From Microstegium vimineum (lineage: Eukaryota > Streptophyta > Magnoliopsida > Poales > Poaceae): a stretch of 64,000 nucleotides of DNA. Positions 46,035 to 57,339 of the stretch are shown here, piece after piece. Each line of letters opens with the position of its first letter. Positions within the stretch are counted from its first letter, which is position 1. A program made the position numbers and the translations under genes. The notes under the pieces are model-generated. The model worked only from the letters and a program-made list of their open reading frames with translations, searched no databases and was not told where the DNA came from. The DNA lies in NCBI GenBank assembly GCA_022036555.1, contig CM039132.1, positions 54,408,748-54,472,747 on the forward strand, in the 5' to 3' direction.

Positions 46035-47449
46035 TGTTGACACAAAATATGACACACTGTGCCAAACACACAGCAAGCCGGAAAAGCGTAGCTTCAATCA
46101 GGTGCCAGGGTGTTTCGAAGTCCGGAAATGTGCCAGTCAGTTTGACCTGAAACTAACAAGGGATGAAAATCATTAGATATAAAACTGGAACATGCCGAGT
46201 GAGACCAGACAGTTCCATATATATGGCCCTGAAGCCACTTACGATGACATATAGCTATAGAAACTATCTGCCAACAAGTTTTATAGATCATTCGGCTAAA
46301 ACAAACAATAAGTACGTAAAGAGTTGATTGCCAAACATGCATGCATGAGAAAGCACGTATGAATGAATTATCATTAATTATGAATTAAAGCATAACCAAC
46401 TCGGCTATCCAACCGAATTAGGGTCCATGATGAAGGAACACGTAAGCAAACACGATCGAACTAATCTAAAGCTTGTATCCGCCGCACGACACCTAACTTT
46501 ATAAAAGCTCAAACATAGTTGACATGCACGAACCCGCAACACGTAACAATCTAGATGAAACTAATTCGGCTATCATGAATATAAAATCTACTTATGGATA
46601 TAAGCAATTACAAGAAACATAGATAAATCTATGATAAAGATGAAGCCAAACCGTATCAATTTAGATTGGGCAAAGAGTGTCACAAATATATAAAATATAT
46701 ATAAACATGCAACATGTAGTAACTTAATGAATCTACTAGATATTGCCGAATCTAATAGAACCAGTAACTATCTTGCTTTTGCTAGGCATATTGAGCAAGC
46801 ACCTGCCGCACGGTATCTACTCATACACAAAACATAAGTGAAGATTTCTTGATTGTCATGCAAGGATCCGCCGCACGATCATTGAAAACAAACAAGACTA
46901 CTTGCATCAACATCTAAATCCACCGCATGATACTAGACATGATAACAAGGTTGCCGGGACTTACGGAGGTCGACGGATCGATGGTTCCTCTCGAAGAACT
47001 CGACGACACGACAAAGGACTCGAAATTGGCACGGGGCCGGTTGTATTGTATTGATTGTGAACCATTTTTACAATGGCTAAGGGGTCATATTTATACCCTG
47101 GTTGTGACATGAGTCCTAAAAGGACACGGTTACAAAATATTAAAGGAAAAACATGATATATTTGACTTTAATTTCCTCCGGAGTCTTCATTGCCTAAATC
47201 GCCGCGGTCTTCGTTGCCTGATCGACCCTTTGCTTGCCGTTTTCGTCGCTTCTTCAACGGAAAACCGCTCCTCCATAGAATAACCGACCGCATGATCATT
47301 TAGCCGAACCTTTGGCGATTAGCCGACCACACAGACATTTGCCAACTTCTCTGGAAACTAGCCAACCGCACAGACGCTTGCCGAATGCTCTGAGTTCTGC
47401 ACTGGCCCACCTGTCATCTTTCTGAGCATACCAAAATCCAGTGTTAACA
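46035..47449 (-). repeat. 5' LTR of the Gypsy element
   Basis: 1,415 bp. On the plus strand it starts TGTTGACACAAAATATG and ends CCAGTGTTAACA. Inward, on the minus strand, ACTTTTTGGCACGTCTAGTG follows, the PBS-proximal sequence typical of Tat-type elements. Confidence 0.8.
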
Positions 47450-48330
47450 GGAGTATATGTGGCGGACACTTCATGCTTGATGCCACACTTCATAAAAATA
47501 GTCTTCAATCTTGGTGTTCACAAACTTGGTGCCATTGTCACTTCTTATCTTCTTGATCTTCACATCAAATTCATTTTGAGCTCTAGCTGCAAACTTCTTG
47601 AAGATGCCTTGCGTCTCTCCCTTGTCTTGGAGAAAGAATACCCAAGTGTACCTAGAGTAGTCATCAACTACCACCAAGCATAGGTGGTAGGTCCAAATAT
47701 ATCCATGTGGAGTAGCTCTAGGACTCTTGAGGTTGACATGAAAGCTTTGGTGGGATGAGTGTTTGCCACTTGCTTGCCGGCTTGACAAGAACTACACAAT
47801 TTGTCCTTCTCAAACACCACATCCTTGACACCTCTAACCATCTCCTTCTTGACAAGCTTCTTCAAAGTTGACATTCCCACATGAGCTAATCTTTTATGCC
47901 AAAGCCAACCCAAAGAACTCTTGGAGAATAGACATATTTGCAAACTTGCTTCATTTGAGGTGAAGTCCACTAGGTAGAGATTGTTGTGCCAAAACCCTTT
48001 GAATATCAATGATGAATCTCCAATCTTGGTCACAACTACCTCATTGGGAGTGAAGAGACATTGGAAACCGAGATCACACAATTGACCAACCGATAGCAAG
48101 TTGAAGCTTAGAGATTGCACTAGCAAGACATTGGATATAGATTGATCTTGGGAGATGACCACTTTGCCTAAGCCTTGAACTTTGCCCTTTGAATTATCTC
48201 CAAAAGTGATCTTGTCTTGATTTGAGCAATCCTCATCAAGTGTGGTGAACATCCGGGAGTCACCGGTCATATGTTTAGTGCAACCACTATCAATCACCCA
48301 ATGACTTCCACCGGTCTTGTAGTTCACCTA
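47450..48330 (-). pseudogene. SIRE-type pol fragment: protease and partial integrase
   Basis: Protease HWVIDSGCTKHMTGD; GAG-pre-integrase LWHKRLAHVGMSTL...CSSCQAGKQ; integrase LLHMDIFGPTTYA, where about 10 residues are deleted with a frame change near 47,680; then VVVDDYSRYTWVFFLQDKGE and KKIRSDNGTKF. It ends near GIKHEVSATYTP at 47,450, where the Gypsy LTR interrupts. A stop and short spacer separate it from gag, common in this lineage. Confidence 0.9.
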
Positions 48331-48345
48331 CACAGAAGCATCCAA

Positions 48346-50752
48346 TTAGGCTTGTTGTTTGGGAACCCACACTTGGCGAGGTCCCATAGCCTTGTCCACC
48401 ATTTCCTTTGCAACCCATAGCACTTTGGGCTTGTTTTTCATCTTAGGACCGAGAAACACCACTAGGGGTCTACCCTTGGAGTCCTTGTTGATGATGAAAT
48501 GTGCATCATGAGCAAATGGCCTCTTGTGCTTGGGCAAGGTCTTGGGAGGTGGAGTCTTGCAATCATGAGCAAAGTGACCAACTTGACCACACTCAAAGCA
48601 TCTTATAATCTTTGGATTTGGTTGCTCATAGTTGTAGCTCATGGCCTTGTTCTTGTGGTAATTCTTAGCTTCAATCTTGACCTTGGCCTTCATGAGTTGG
48701 TTCTCCTTGAACCCAATACCGGTCTTGTTGGTCTTCATGATGGTGTTCATCAAGATCTCACTTTGGAGATTGTGACCCTTGGTGAACTTCTCCATCCCAC
48801 TTGCAAGCTTGATCTTCTCAACCTTGAGCTTTGCATTTTCTTCCTTAAGTGTGTTGATCAAGGTGAGTGCATCCTTGTCATCTTGCTTGGCCGACTTGAT
48901 GGTGAAGGACTTGTTTGTCTTGAGGTTGATTAGCTCTTCCTTGAGCTTTGAGTTCTCTTGCCTCATCTTCACATAGTCATCATACTTTTTGGCCTCAACT
49001 ACCTTCTTGCCCTTGCACTTAGAATTTTGCTCACTAGCAACTTCATCAAGCAAGTCCTCGCAAGAAGTAGCTATATGACACTTAACAACTGGGTTAATAG
49101 CAACATGTGTAGCAAGATCATTTGTGAGCAATTCATTAGCTACCACAAGTGTGCCATGTTCACTTCTAACTTGGTTGTAGTCATCTTTTAGCAAGTTATA
49201 CCTTGTATGGAGCTCTTGTGTTGACCTCTCAAGCTTATCATGTTTCTCATTTATTTGTTTGAGTGAGGCTTTGAGCTCCCTAGTGCTAGATGTGAGAGAA
49301 TTGTTCTCAAGCTTCAAATCATCATTAGCACTAGACAAGACATCAAGCTTAGCATGCAAGTTTTCTTTGACATTTTGGAGCTTGTCATTTTTACTTTTGT
49401 ACCTTATGATGATGTTAGAATATTTGTTGCAAATTTTAATTAATTCATCATAGGATGGTGTGTCTTCATCAACATCACTATCACTCTCACTAGAGTCACC
49501 ACTATCATCATCCTCTTTTTGTACCTTCTTGTCACCTTTAGCCATAAGGCATAGGTGTGTAGAGGATGAGCCCGATGATGGAGGAGGTGGCGGTGGAGTA
49601 GAAGAACCAATCACCAATGCGGCCACCTTCTCATCTTCACTTTCACTATCGGAGGGATCACTAGAATCCTCAATGTCGGTGAGCCAATCTCCAACAATGT
49701 AGGCCTTGCCATCCTTCTTCTTCTTGTGGAAGTTGAAGTTCTTCTTCTTGTAAGGATTTTCTTGCTTCTTGTCATCATCGCTAGAATCATCTTGTGCACC
49801 CTTCTTCTTGTAGTTCTTGAACTTCTTGTTCTTGAACTTGTCTTTCTTCTCTTTGGTGCATGCATGAGCTAGATGACCAAGAATCCCACAATTGTAGCAC
49901 TTCATTTGTGAGATAGGCTTCCTTGAAGAGCTTGTGAAGAATTTCTTCTTCTTAGAGTCAAACTTAACTCCATTCTTATTTAGCCTCTTCAACATCTTGG
50001 TGGTCCTCTTCACCGTGAGGGTGATGTTGTCATCATCTTCATCATCACTTGCACTCTCATACATGATTTGCATCTTGCACTTATCCGAGGAGGATGCCTT
50101 GAGAGCCAAGTCCTTCTTCTCCTCCTTCTCTTTTTCTTTCTTCTTGGAGGAGGATGAAGAGCCGCCATCACCAATCTTCATGTACATCTCATGGGCATTG
50201 ATCTTGCCCAAGACTTGTGTTGGTGTAGCGGCGGAAAGATCCCCTTGGTGAAGAACTGTGACGATGTGGTCATACTTGTCAATTGGCAAGACACAAAGAA
50301 TCTTGCGCACCACATCGGCCGGTCCCATTTGGTTGAGGCCAAGCCCATTCAATTCTTCTACAAGAATGTTAAGACGTGAGTACATCTCATTTGCATTTTC
50401 ATTACCAAGTATAGTAAAAGAATTGAGCTTTGCCATGACCAAGTGATAGCGTTCCTCACGCTTACTCTTTGTGCCTTTGTGAAGCGCACAAATAGTGGTC
50501 CACAACTCAAATGCATCTTTGGCATTACGCACTCGGTTGAAGACATCCTTGCAAATGCCACAAAAGAGGATATTCTTTGCCTTTTCATTGTGCTTCTCAA
50601 AGTAAGGGTCCTCCGTGAAGTAAGAACCCCCCCTTTGTGGCGGCCTTGAGCACGCCAACGTCCACGACCTCTAGATAGGCCTCCATACGAACTTTCCAAT
50701 ATGGAAAGTCATCTCCATCAAACATGGGAGGTGTTCCATCCCCATGGGACAT
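48346..50752 (-). CDS. SIRE-type gag (long, coiled coil, two CCHC knuckles), one frameshift
   Basis: The true start is the ATG at 50,752 (MSHGDGTPPMFDGDDFPYWK). The frame shifts within a G-run near 50,632, after GVLKAATK, and then continues open for about 770 codons to 48,346. Features: capsid region (FELWTTICALHKGT...LPIDKYDHIVTVL), CCHC knuckle CYNCGILGHLAHAC, Lys/Asp/Ser-rich linker, long coiled coil (roughly the middle third, with repeated K-L-E heptads), second knuckle CFECGQVGHFAHDC, and a tail ending GPRQVWVPKQQA, characteristic of this family. The frameshift lies in a homopolymer and could be a sequencing error. Otherwise remarkably intact beside its broken pol. Confidence 0.9.
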
Positions 50753-50791
50753 CTTGCTCTAGGCGGTAAAGTCTAATTTAGAGCAAACATT

Positions 50792-50805
50792 GTTCCGATA
50801 CCAAT
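50792..50805 (-). other. Primer-binding site of the SIRE-type element
   Basis: ATTGGTATCGGAAC on the minus strand, adjacent to the LTR: initiator tRNA-Met type. Confidence 0.75.
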
Positions 50806-52310
50806 TGAAAGGATCAAGATGCCCAAGAGGGGGGGGGGTGAATTGGGCTTATTTCAAATTTCTAAAGCAATATGAAAACCTAGCAATGCCAATTACCCCC
50901 TAGTGCCTACCGGTAGTGTGTCCTAATTAGAAAGTGGTAGCAAGTCAATGAATGTAAGGACAATGCGGTAAGTAATGCGGTATGAAAGAGCTAGGTATAG
51001 AGATGCTTGACACGGCGATATTTTGCCGAGGTATCGAGGAGTCGACACTCCCCCCTAGTCCTCGTTGGAGCAAATCGCAAGGTATTGCTCCCCCTCAATC
51101 CCGCACAAGGGATGAGTGCTCTCTACGGGTTGGTTCTTTGCCACTCTGGCTCGGTGAACCACCCACAACTGATCACAAGTTGATGGAGAAGGGCCGCCGA
51201 CAATCTTCCGGCGATCACCTTCCTCCGAAGCACCACCGGACCGTCTAGGTGATATCGATCACCAAGAGTAACAAGCCTTGATCTTCACTTGACTCACTCA
51301 AGCTTCACAACTAGAGGATGCACACTTGAACTCTTGGATGAACTAGAGGAGAGGATGGATGGATTCGCGAATCACTCTCTCTCTCTAGGGCTCTTTCTCT
51401 CTTCCCAACCTTCTCAAACAACTCAGCAACTGAAATGAGCAAAGGCAAGGTGGGAAGGCAAGGGGTGGGCTATAAATAGCCCCTCTGAAAACCTACCTCG
51501 AGGTGAGAAAACATACAGTTTAAGTTGGCAACGGACGTTGCATCGCCTAGGCGACGGACACTCCGTCACCCTGCCCAACGGCTAGTTCTGACTCACTTTT
51601 CCTAGCGACGGACGCTCCGTCGCAGGGGCGAAGGACGCTCTTCATCAACGTCTGACGCTCTAGCTGAGACTGGGCTCAAAACAACCCTCACTGGAAGGCC
51701 GACGAACGCTCTTCTTGCGTTCGATGCCAAACCGACGGACAACGTCCGTCGGATCGCATTTTGCTCGGCCAGAAACAGGGCCACTGGAAGGCCGACGGAC
51801 GCACTGGATTCAATCCACCAGCGTCCGACGCCTTTGTCTGGGGCGACGGACAGCGTCTGACGGCTCTGTCAGGAGCGTCCGTCGCCCAGACAACAGCCCT
51901 CTTAACTTCGTTTTTCGTCGCAATGAATACGGAAGTTGTTCTAGGCTATCTTACGGTCACCATAGGCTTGCTTAGAGCTAAGGAAGTCAAGGGTGCACCA
52001 CACCTAAGTCATGAAGCTTTCCTAAGTCAAGCTACTAGTCTCAACCCCTCTTTATAGTACGACCAAAGATCAAATAAAGACCTATATATACTAAGTGCCC
52101 TTCATCTCCTTATGGTACTTAGCCTATCACTCTAGGATCTTCATTATCTTTCTTTGAAATCCAAAATGATGTCCATCTTGGGGGCTAAGTGATAACCATT
52201 GATACTCATTCATGTTGATCACTATAGCTAAGCTACACATAGCCTCTGCAAAACACACATTAGCCATAATAATCTCTCTTTGTTGTTAATCACCGAAACC
52301 AATAGGGCCA
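50806..52310 (-). repeat. 5' LTR of the SIRE-type element
   Basis: On the plus strand starts TGAAAGGATC and ends CAATAGGGCCA. It holds a CTATAAATAG promoter motif near 51,470 and a cluster of CGACGGACG/CGTCCGTCG motifs at 51,520-51,895, several forming palindromes. A run of ten G lies near the left edge. Confidence 0.85.
51520..51895. repeat. Cluster of GACGGACG/CGTCCGTC palindromic motifs
   Basis: About ten copies of (C)GACGGAC or its complement within 375 bp, for example GCGACGGACGCTCCGTCGC. It parallels the TCCGGAC cluster in the LTR at 38.6 kb, though the motif differs. Confidence 0.75.
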
Positions 52311-52448
52311 TGATTCTTCAACGCCTCCATCTGGCCCGAGCAGCGGACAGATACTCGGCGCCAGGATAATCGACTATCCTGTCCAAGACGAGCAAGGCCC
52401 TTTGTCTTTCCATCCTTCGTAGGATTTCCACAAATTTCTCCTCGGTCA
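52311..52448. other. Short spacer between retrotransposons
   Basis: On the minus strand a short ORF-like stretch; possibly a remnant of an older Gypsy leader. Nothing firm. Confidence 0.3.
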
Positions 52449-53595
52449 TGTTGACACAAAAAGCGTCAGGATCTGCGAACACCTCGGGCTTTTACCCGAA
52501 ATTCAATATCCGGAGGCGTGCCAGTCGATTTGACCAGTTAATCGACAAGGACGATAACTAGAACAAGATCCAATCCAGACAACGGCAATGCGCCCGGATG
52601 CTGGGATCGAAGCTTGATCGGGATAACTAGAGTAGAGCTGAACGAGGCAACAACGATGCGCCCGGATGCCAAAGCTCAGAGGTACTCCCGCGCGGAACTT
52701 GCAAGGATTTGACGGAGATCAAGCTGATGCTGCCCGTCGAAGCTTGAAGAACTCGTTGATAAGCTATAACTAATGCAATAAAGGTAAATTGCGATAAAAA
52801 GTAGAATAAGAATAAAATTGATTTGATTGATGTTGGATTGATGTTGATACACGTAGCCCTCAGGCACATATTTATACTCCCGCATGGAGAGTTGTACAGA
52901 GATACGACTCGTATCTTTCCTAAAACAAACTCCTAATTTTAAGGAAACTGACCCGCGTAGGAGTCGGATCTAAAATAACAATATTATTTCCCTAAACAAA
53001 CACGCCTATTTTAAAGGAAAACAAACAACTCATGCAAGAGTCGGACTCAAACTACTATAACAATACTGGTATAAAATCACCAGTTTCCTTATATCTCTCC
53101 TTCGATGAAAACTTTCTATCGGCAGATCCCTTCAATCTGCGACTTCCCTCTTTGGCCACCGGTAGTCTTTTGCTGACATCAAGCGCTAAGTCACCCTGTA
53201 CTCATCGGCACCCCATGCCCATCGGCATCGGCAATACTTTCCGATCGGCAACCTTGTACTGGTAACTTGTCTTCACCAATCAATCCCCATCAGCAATACT
53301 GCATCGACAACATTTCCTCATCGGCAATCGGCATCAGTTTTTCATCGGCAATCGGCACCAGCAACTTAGTAGCTTAGGCTACCCGACTTCACCAATTAAC
53401 CCTTGTCGGCAAGGATCATCCAACCTCCATTGGCAACATCCGAAGCCTCCAACTTCCGTCGGCGACACTTAGTCTTCTCACAGCACACTTCCATCGGCAA
53501 TACTGACTCATGACTTCCCGATGCCGATGGAAAATAGCTGCTGATCTACACATGTCTTAGCTCATCTGACACGTGCCAAAAAACGGTGTCAACAC
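52449..53595 (-). repeat. 3' LTR of second Tat-type element
   Basis: 1,147 bp, starts TGTTGACACAAAAAGCG and ends GGTGTCAACA on the plus strand. TATAAATA on the minus strand near 52,870. TCGGCA/TGCCGA motifs are unusually frequent from 53,130. Confidence 0.85.
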
Positions 53596-53613
53596 ATGCC
53601 CCCCAGTTTTGGA
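53596..53613 (-). other. Polypurine tract
   Basis: CCAAAACTGGGGGGCATG on the minus strand adjacent to the 3' LTR. Confidence 0.8.
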
Positions 53614-53851
53614 GTGTATAATACTTTACGCGCCGAAATTCTCTCTACTGTAGCCGTTACCTTTGAGAAAACTGCACAATCTCCTCGATCCCCGCACGCA
53701 GAACCGCAATTTATTAATAAAATTCCTCGATTATAGCACAAACAGTTGCAAATCTGACAATATCTCCTTGATTATTGCGCATATCAACTGCAAGCCTCTC
53801 CACATTCCTGCACAGTGTGAACCGAAATCCCAAAATACCCCTGAGTAAACT

Positions 53852-53858
53852 TATAAAA
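53852..53858 (+). promoter_or_regulatory. TATA box of the antisense ORF (second Tat element)
   Basis: TATAAAA on the plus strand, about 160 bp 5' of the ATG at 54,015. Confidence 0.5.
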
Positions 53859-54014
53859 GTTACCAGGATCCAATCTGCCTTTTACCCTAGGCCCACTTTT
53901 ACTTTCACATCTTGCCTTCGTCTTCAACCTCCAGCGACGCCTCCAAAGAACAGGAGCTCAAGCAACAGTGCTTTCCCCAATCCAAGGACGAACCGCAATA
54001 ACTCCTCAGTTCCA

Positions 54015-55594
54015 ATGGCGATCCAAGTTGACATCCCTAAGGTAAATCCACTCTCCTCCTCATCCAATCCCCTGCTAGTTCCTTTCCCGCATGAATCCAG
54101 AATCTTCCCCTTTCCTTTTCTGATTCTTTCCTTTCCTCTCTTTTTGAACCCTAGGAACTGTACAACAAGGTAGTGATCCCTCTTGAGCAGTCCAACTTCA
54201 CTTGCCTAGGTCCAATGGGAAATCCTGACCCTAGCTATCTGATCAATGCGGAGACCAACCGGATTCCATTCAGGTCTGAATGCTTCGGTTTAGGATTGTG
54301 GAAAGACGCCTTCCGGTCATGGCCCAAGCCCACCAAAGGGTGGAAAAACTGGTACCTTAGGGTCGCTAGGACGTAGCAAGTCTATTGGCAAGAGCGCAAT
54401 TTGGATCAGTGTATCAGGCTCTCCATTGCTGATATGGAGAAGAACGAGAACATGCTGATAGCAGCTTCATACTTCTGGTCCGACACTATGAACGCCTTCC
54501 TGTTCAGACACGGACCAGCCACCCCTATGCTTGCCGATGTCCATATGTTGACTGGCCTGGACATATCTTCTCCCGATACCTTCACTCTATTCAATAGGAA
54601 AGCCAAGTACAAAGTGAATACTCGGAATATCGGCGGCTGGACCGGCTATATCCAGGAGTATCAGAAGACTGGATCGGTAAACCAAAGAGAGCATGCCACC
54701 TTCCTGAATATGTGGCTAGAAAAATTCATCTTCTGCGGCAGAGCAGTCGGATCCACCACTATGCATCTTCCGGCAGCTGAACTCCTTGCCGATGGAACAA
54801 GACTTCCCCTAGGCAGATATCTTCTCGGATCGGTATACCGTCTTTTCAATCAAGTATCCAAGAAGTTACTGCTAGGTGAGCCCATCGGCAACCTTGGGGG
54901 TCCCTGGTGGTTCATCACCATGTGGCTGAACGCACACATGTACAAAGCCCTTCAATTCGACTTGTTTGCTCAGCAATTCCCAAGAGACATATCGGAAAAT
55001 CACCAATGCAGGGATGATGAATCGGCAACTCGCCCTCCACTCAACTTCGGAGAGGCCATCATAGTACTGCCAGGGACCGATGCCGATGCAGAACAGTTTG
55101 GCTTATTCTTTTAGAAATTTTACAATGGAATCCCTACCTCCGAGCGGCTCTGGTGGCCATACGTCGATGAGAACAATCAGTTTCCACTGTTGTTCAATCT
55201 TACCGATGGGAATGTGCCCCAGAATCACATAATCATGAAGGCCAGTATCATTCCCCGGGCAATTCCAGTTAACATCTTCGGAACCGGGAAGAATACCCCT
55301 CCATCCTTCGAATTTTACTACCCATCGGCAGCCGCGAGACAACTGGCATTTGGCCAACTGCCGATTAAGCTCTGCTACTCCAAGGTGGTGAAGCCCAGGC
55401 AGACTATCTCCAGCGCTCTGGATTAGAACAAAGTCGTCAATCTTCCTCCCAATGTCGATATATCAGATATTGACTTGTCCTCCTGGTCACCAACATCCTT
55501 CATCACGAATGAGTACAAATTCTGGTGGCAAGAATGGAGACATCAATTATTTGCTAAGTCATCGCACTACTATCGACATATGATTGACGCCAAC
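54015..55594 (+). pseudogene. Plant mobile domain (PMD) protein encoded antisense in a Tat-type element
   Basis: Plus-strand gene with exon 1 54,015-54,041 (MAIQVDIPK), intron GTAAAT...CCTAG, and exon 2 from 54,155 (ELYNKVVIPLEQ). It encodes a PMD/aminotransferase-like domain (PF10536 type): GLGLWKDAFRSWPKPTKGWK, AASYFWSDTMNAFLFRHGP, PMLADVHMLTGLDI, HATFLNMWLEKFIFCG, LPLGRYLLGSVYRLFNQ and GGPWWFITMWLNAHMY. In-frame TAG codons occur at 54,374, 55,112 and about 55,424. All three fit a CAG-to-TAG or similar change. The 3' end is cut by the next element. PMD proteins occur both as host genes (MAIN/MAIL type, silencing-linked) and inside plant transposons; this copy is transposon-borne and broken. 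Confidence 0.88.
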
Positions 55595-57021
55595 TGTCGG
55601 TGTTATGACCCGGGGGTCAAGACCACCAACTTGTAAATTTGTATATTGCGCGCTCCCTCTCCCAGATGTGATGCAAGATGGACACAAGGTTTATCCTGGT
55701 TCGGGCGAAGAAGGCCCTACGTCCAGCGGGGGAGGATGACTTGTATTATCTCGCACCTAAAGTGCTCGTACAGGGGGGTACAAGCTGCGTTACACGGGTT
55801 TGCTCAGAGCGAGCTGAAGCCTAAGGCTAGCAGGGCTACCCTAGGCGGTGGATTGGCTGCTCGAGGGGTCGATCGAGTAGCGGGGTGTGCGTGGAGTGTG
55901 AGGGTGGAGTCGTCTGAAAGTCCAGAGATCTCCCCTCGAAAAAAGATCCCCCTTTCCTATCTCGGCGTCCCCTTTTATAGACCAGGGGGAAGCCCGAGGG
56001 TACAGGGTCCTAAACTGTTGTGGTATGGGCAGCGTGTCCGCGGCATATAGTGTGGCGAAGGGACGTCGAGCACTGTGGCGGCGTGGCCTTCCCGTCCTTC
56101 TGGCGCTCCGGGTCGTGGCGGCAGTAGAAGTCGCCGCGGCACGTCTCGGCACGGCTTCTGCAGACGGGCGCGAATCCCACAGCTGAAGCGGGACGGGGCG
56201 GATGGGACGGGCCCCATACTGGAGTGGTTGGAGACAGGGGTCGAGCCCCCCGGTCGAGGGGTGAGGTCGACACCGGGGTGGCTCTGTCGTATTCCTGAAG
56301 TCGTCGTCGAGGGCTGTACTGTTCACATCTCGAGGGGCACTTCTGGAGTCCGTACTCGCGGCGTGGCGACAGTGGCAGCACAGTCGACGGGAGTCCGGGT
56401 CATGGCGGTGAACTGATGGATTTGACTGCGGTCATAGGTGCCCATGGTGTTAGGCGGATTTACTTTATCCCATGCCGGGAGCAGTTGGGTTGATCGAGCT
56501 TCCTGTCCGGGGGTCATTCGTTCGCCCCCGGGTCCGTCACTCGGCGTCGAGGTGGAGGCGGAGGGGTCGTTCGATTGACCCCTGGTCCGTCACTCGGCGT
56601 CGAGGTAGGGTCGGAGCAGAGGCGGAGTAGGAGAGATCGAGGTAGGGGCCGAGGGGTCGTTCGTTCGCCCCCTCGTCCGTCACCCGGTGTCGAGGTAGGA
56701 GCCGAGGGGTCGTTCGTTCGACCCTTGGTCCGTCACCTGAGGCCGAGGCAGAGGCGGAGGGGTCGTTCGCCCGGCCCCGGGTCCGTCATTTGGCGTCGAG
56801 GTAGAGGCGGAGGGGTCATTCGTTCAGCCCCTCGTCCGTCTCCTTCCGTCGAGGTGGGCCGGCCCATGACTGATTGCTACGGCCAGTGCGGGGGGCCCTT
56901 GTGTGATGGGCCATCGTTTGCCGATTGGAGCAGTTGGTTGACTCCTATCTTAAAAATGGTTGCTATGTTTAGCCTTAATTTATCGAAGGGTTTAGGGTAC
57001 CCCTTACCTTCGTACCCGACA
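55595..57021 (-). repeat. 3' LTR of third Tat-type element
   Basis: 1,427 bp. A CTATAAAAGG promoter motif lies on the minus strand near 55,975, consistent with the orientation. Contains an internal minisatellite. Confidence 0.85.
56511..56860. repeat. Minisatellite in LTR, unit about 52 bp
   Basis: Six diverged units, each with GGGGTC(G/A)TTCG, then CC..GGTCCGTCA, then GTCGAGGT. Unit starts are near 56,511, 56,563, 56,653, 56,705, 56,759 and 56,811; the second interval is longer. Confidence 0.8.
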
Positions 57022-57043
57022 GTAGCCCCCGAGGCCCCAGAGG
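57022..57043 (-). other. Polypurine tract, duplicated downstream
   Basis: On the minus strand CCTCTGGGGCCTCGGGGGCT adjoins the LTR. The same sequence with its flank (CCAGAGGAATGATTTAAGAA) recurs at 57,186-57,243, and both copies can fold with CTCTGGGGGCT just beyond. Confidence 0.75.
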
Positions 57044-57339
57044 AGTGATTTAAGAATTCCTCTGGGGGCTATGATATGTGTTTTCTCGGGGGGAGTAAGG
57101 ATTACCCGGAGCTTCTGTCCTTAGCCTGCAGGGTTAGCGAGAGGTTCGACTCTCCGTGGGGTGCGCGCGAGCGCACCCTGTGGGGGTAGCCCCCGAGGCC
57201 CCAGAGGAATGATTTAAGAATTTCTCTGGGGGCTATGATTTGCTGTATCGAGGGGATTCAGGGTTACCTAGAGATGTGGTGCCCTATCGAGGGGTCGATC
57301 TCGTTTGCCAGGCTGTGGGCGTTCCTTTTCCTGAAAAGA

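Larger units (their letters stand above)
40831..47449 (-). mobile_element. Tat-type Gypsy retrotransposon, internally deleted, with discordant LTRs
   Basis: The order on the minus strand is 5' LTR (46,035-47,449), leader, gag, a deletion fusing gag to the end of integrase, an antisense ORF relic (plus strand), a PPT, and 3' LTR (40,831-42,453). The two LTRs share a short common block (GTGCCAGTCA-TTTGACCT and nearby) but otherwise differ strongly in sequence and length. The flanks (CTTAC left, GGAGT right) do not match, so there is no target duplication. The element lies between two unrelated Copia pieces. Confidence 0.8.
47450..52310 (-). mobile_element. SIRE/Maximus-type Copia element, 3' half missing
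   Basis: 5' LTR (50,806-52,310), PBS, gag and start of pol, ending within integrase where the Gypsy LTR begins. RT, RNase H and 3' LTR are absent from the window. Long gag with coiled coil and two zinc knuckles identifies the lineage. Confidence 0.9.
52449..55594 (-). mobile_element. Second Tat-type Gypsy element (3' part visible)
   Basis: 3' LTR (52,449-53,595), PPT and antisense plant-mobile-domain ORF. It is then interrupted at 55,594 by another Tat-type element. The rest is expected beyond the window. Minus-strand orientation is deduced from the PPT and LTR TATAAATA. Confidence 0.8.
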
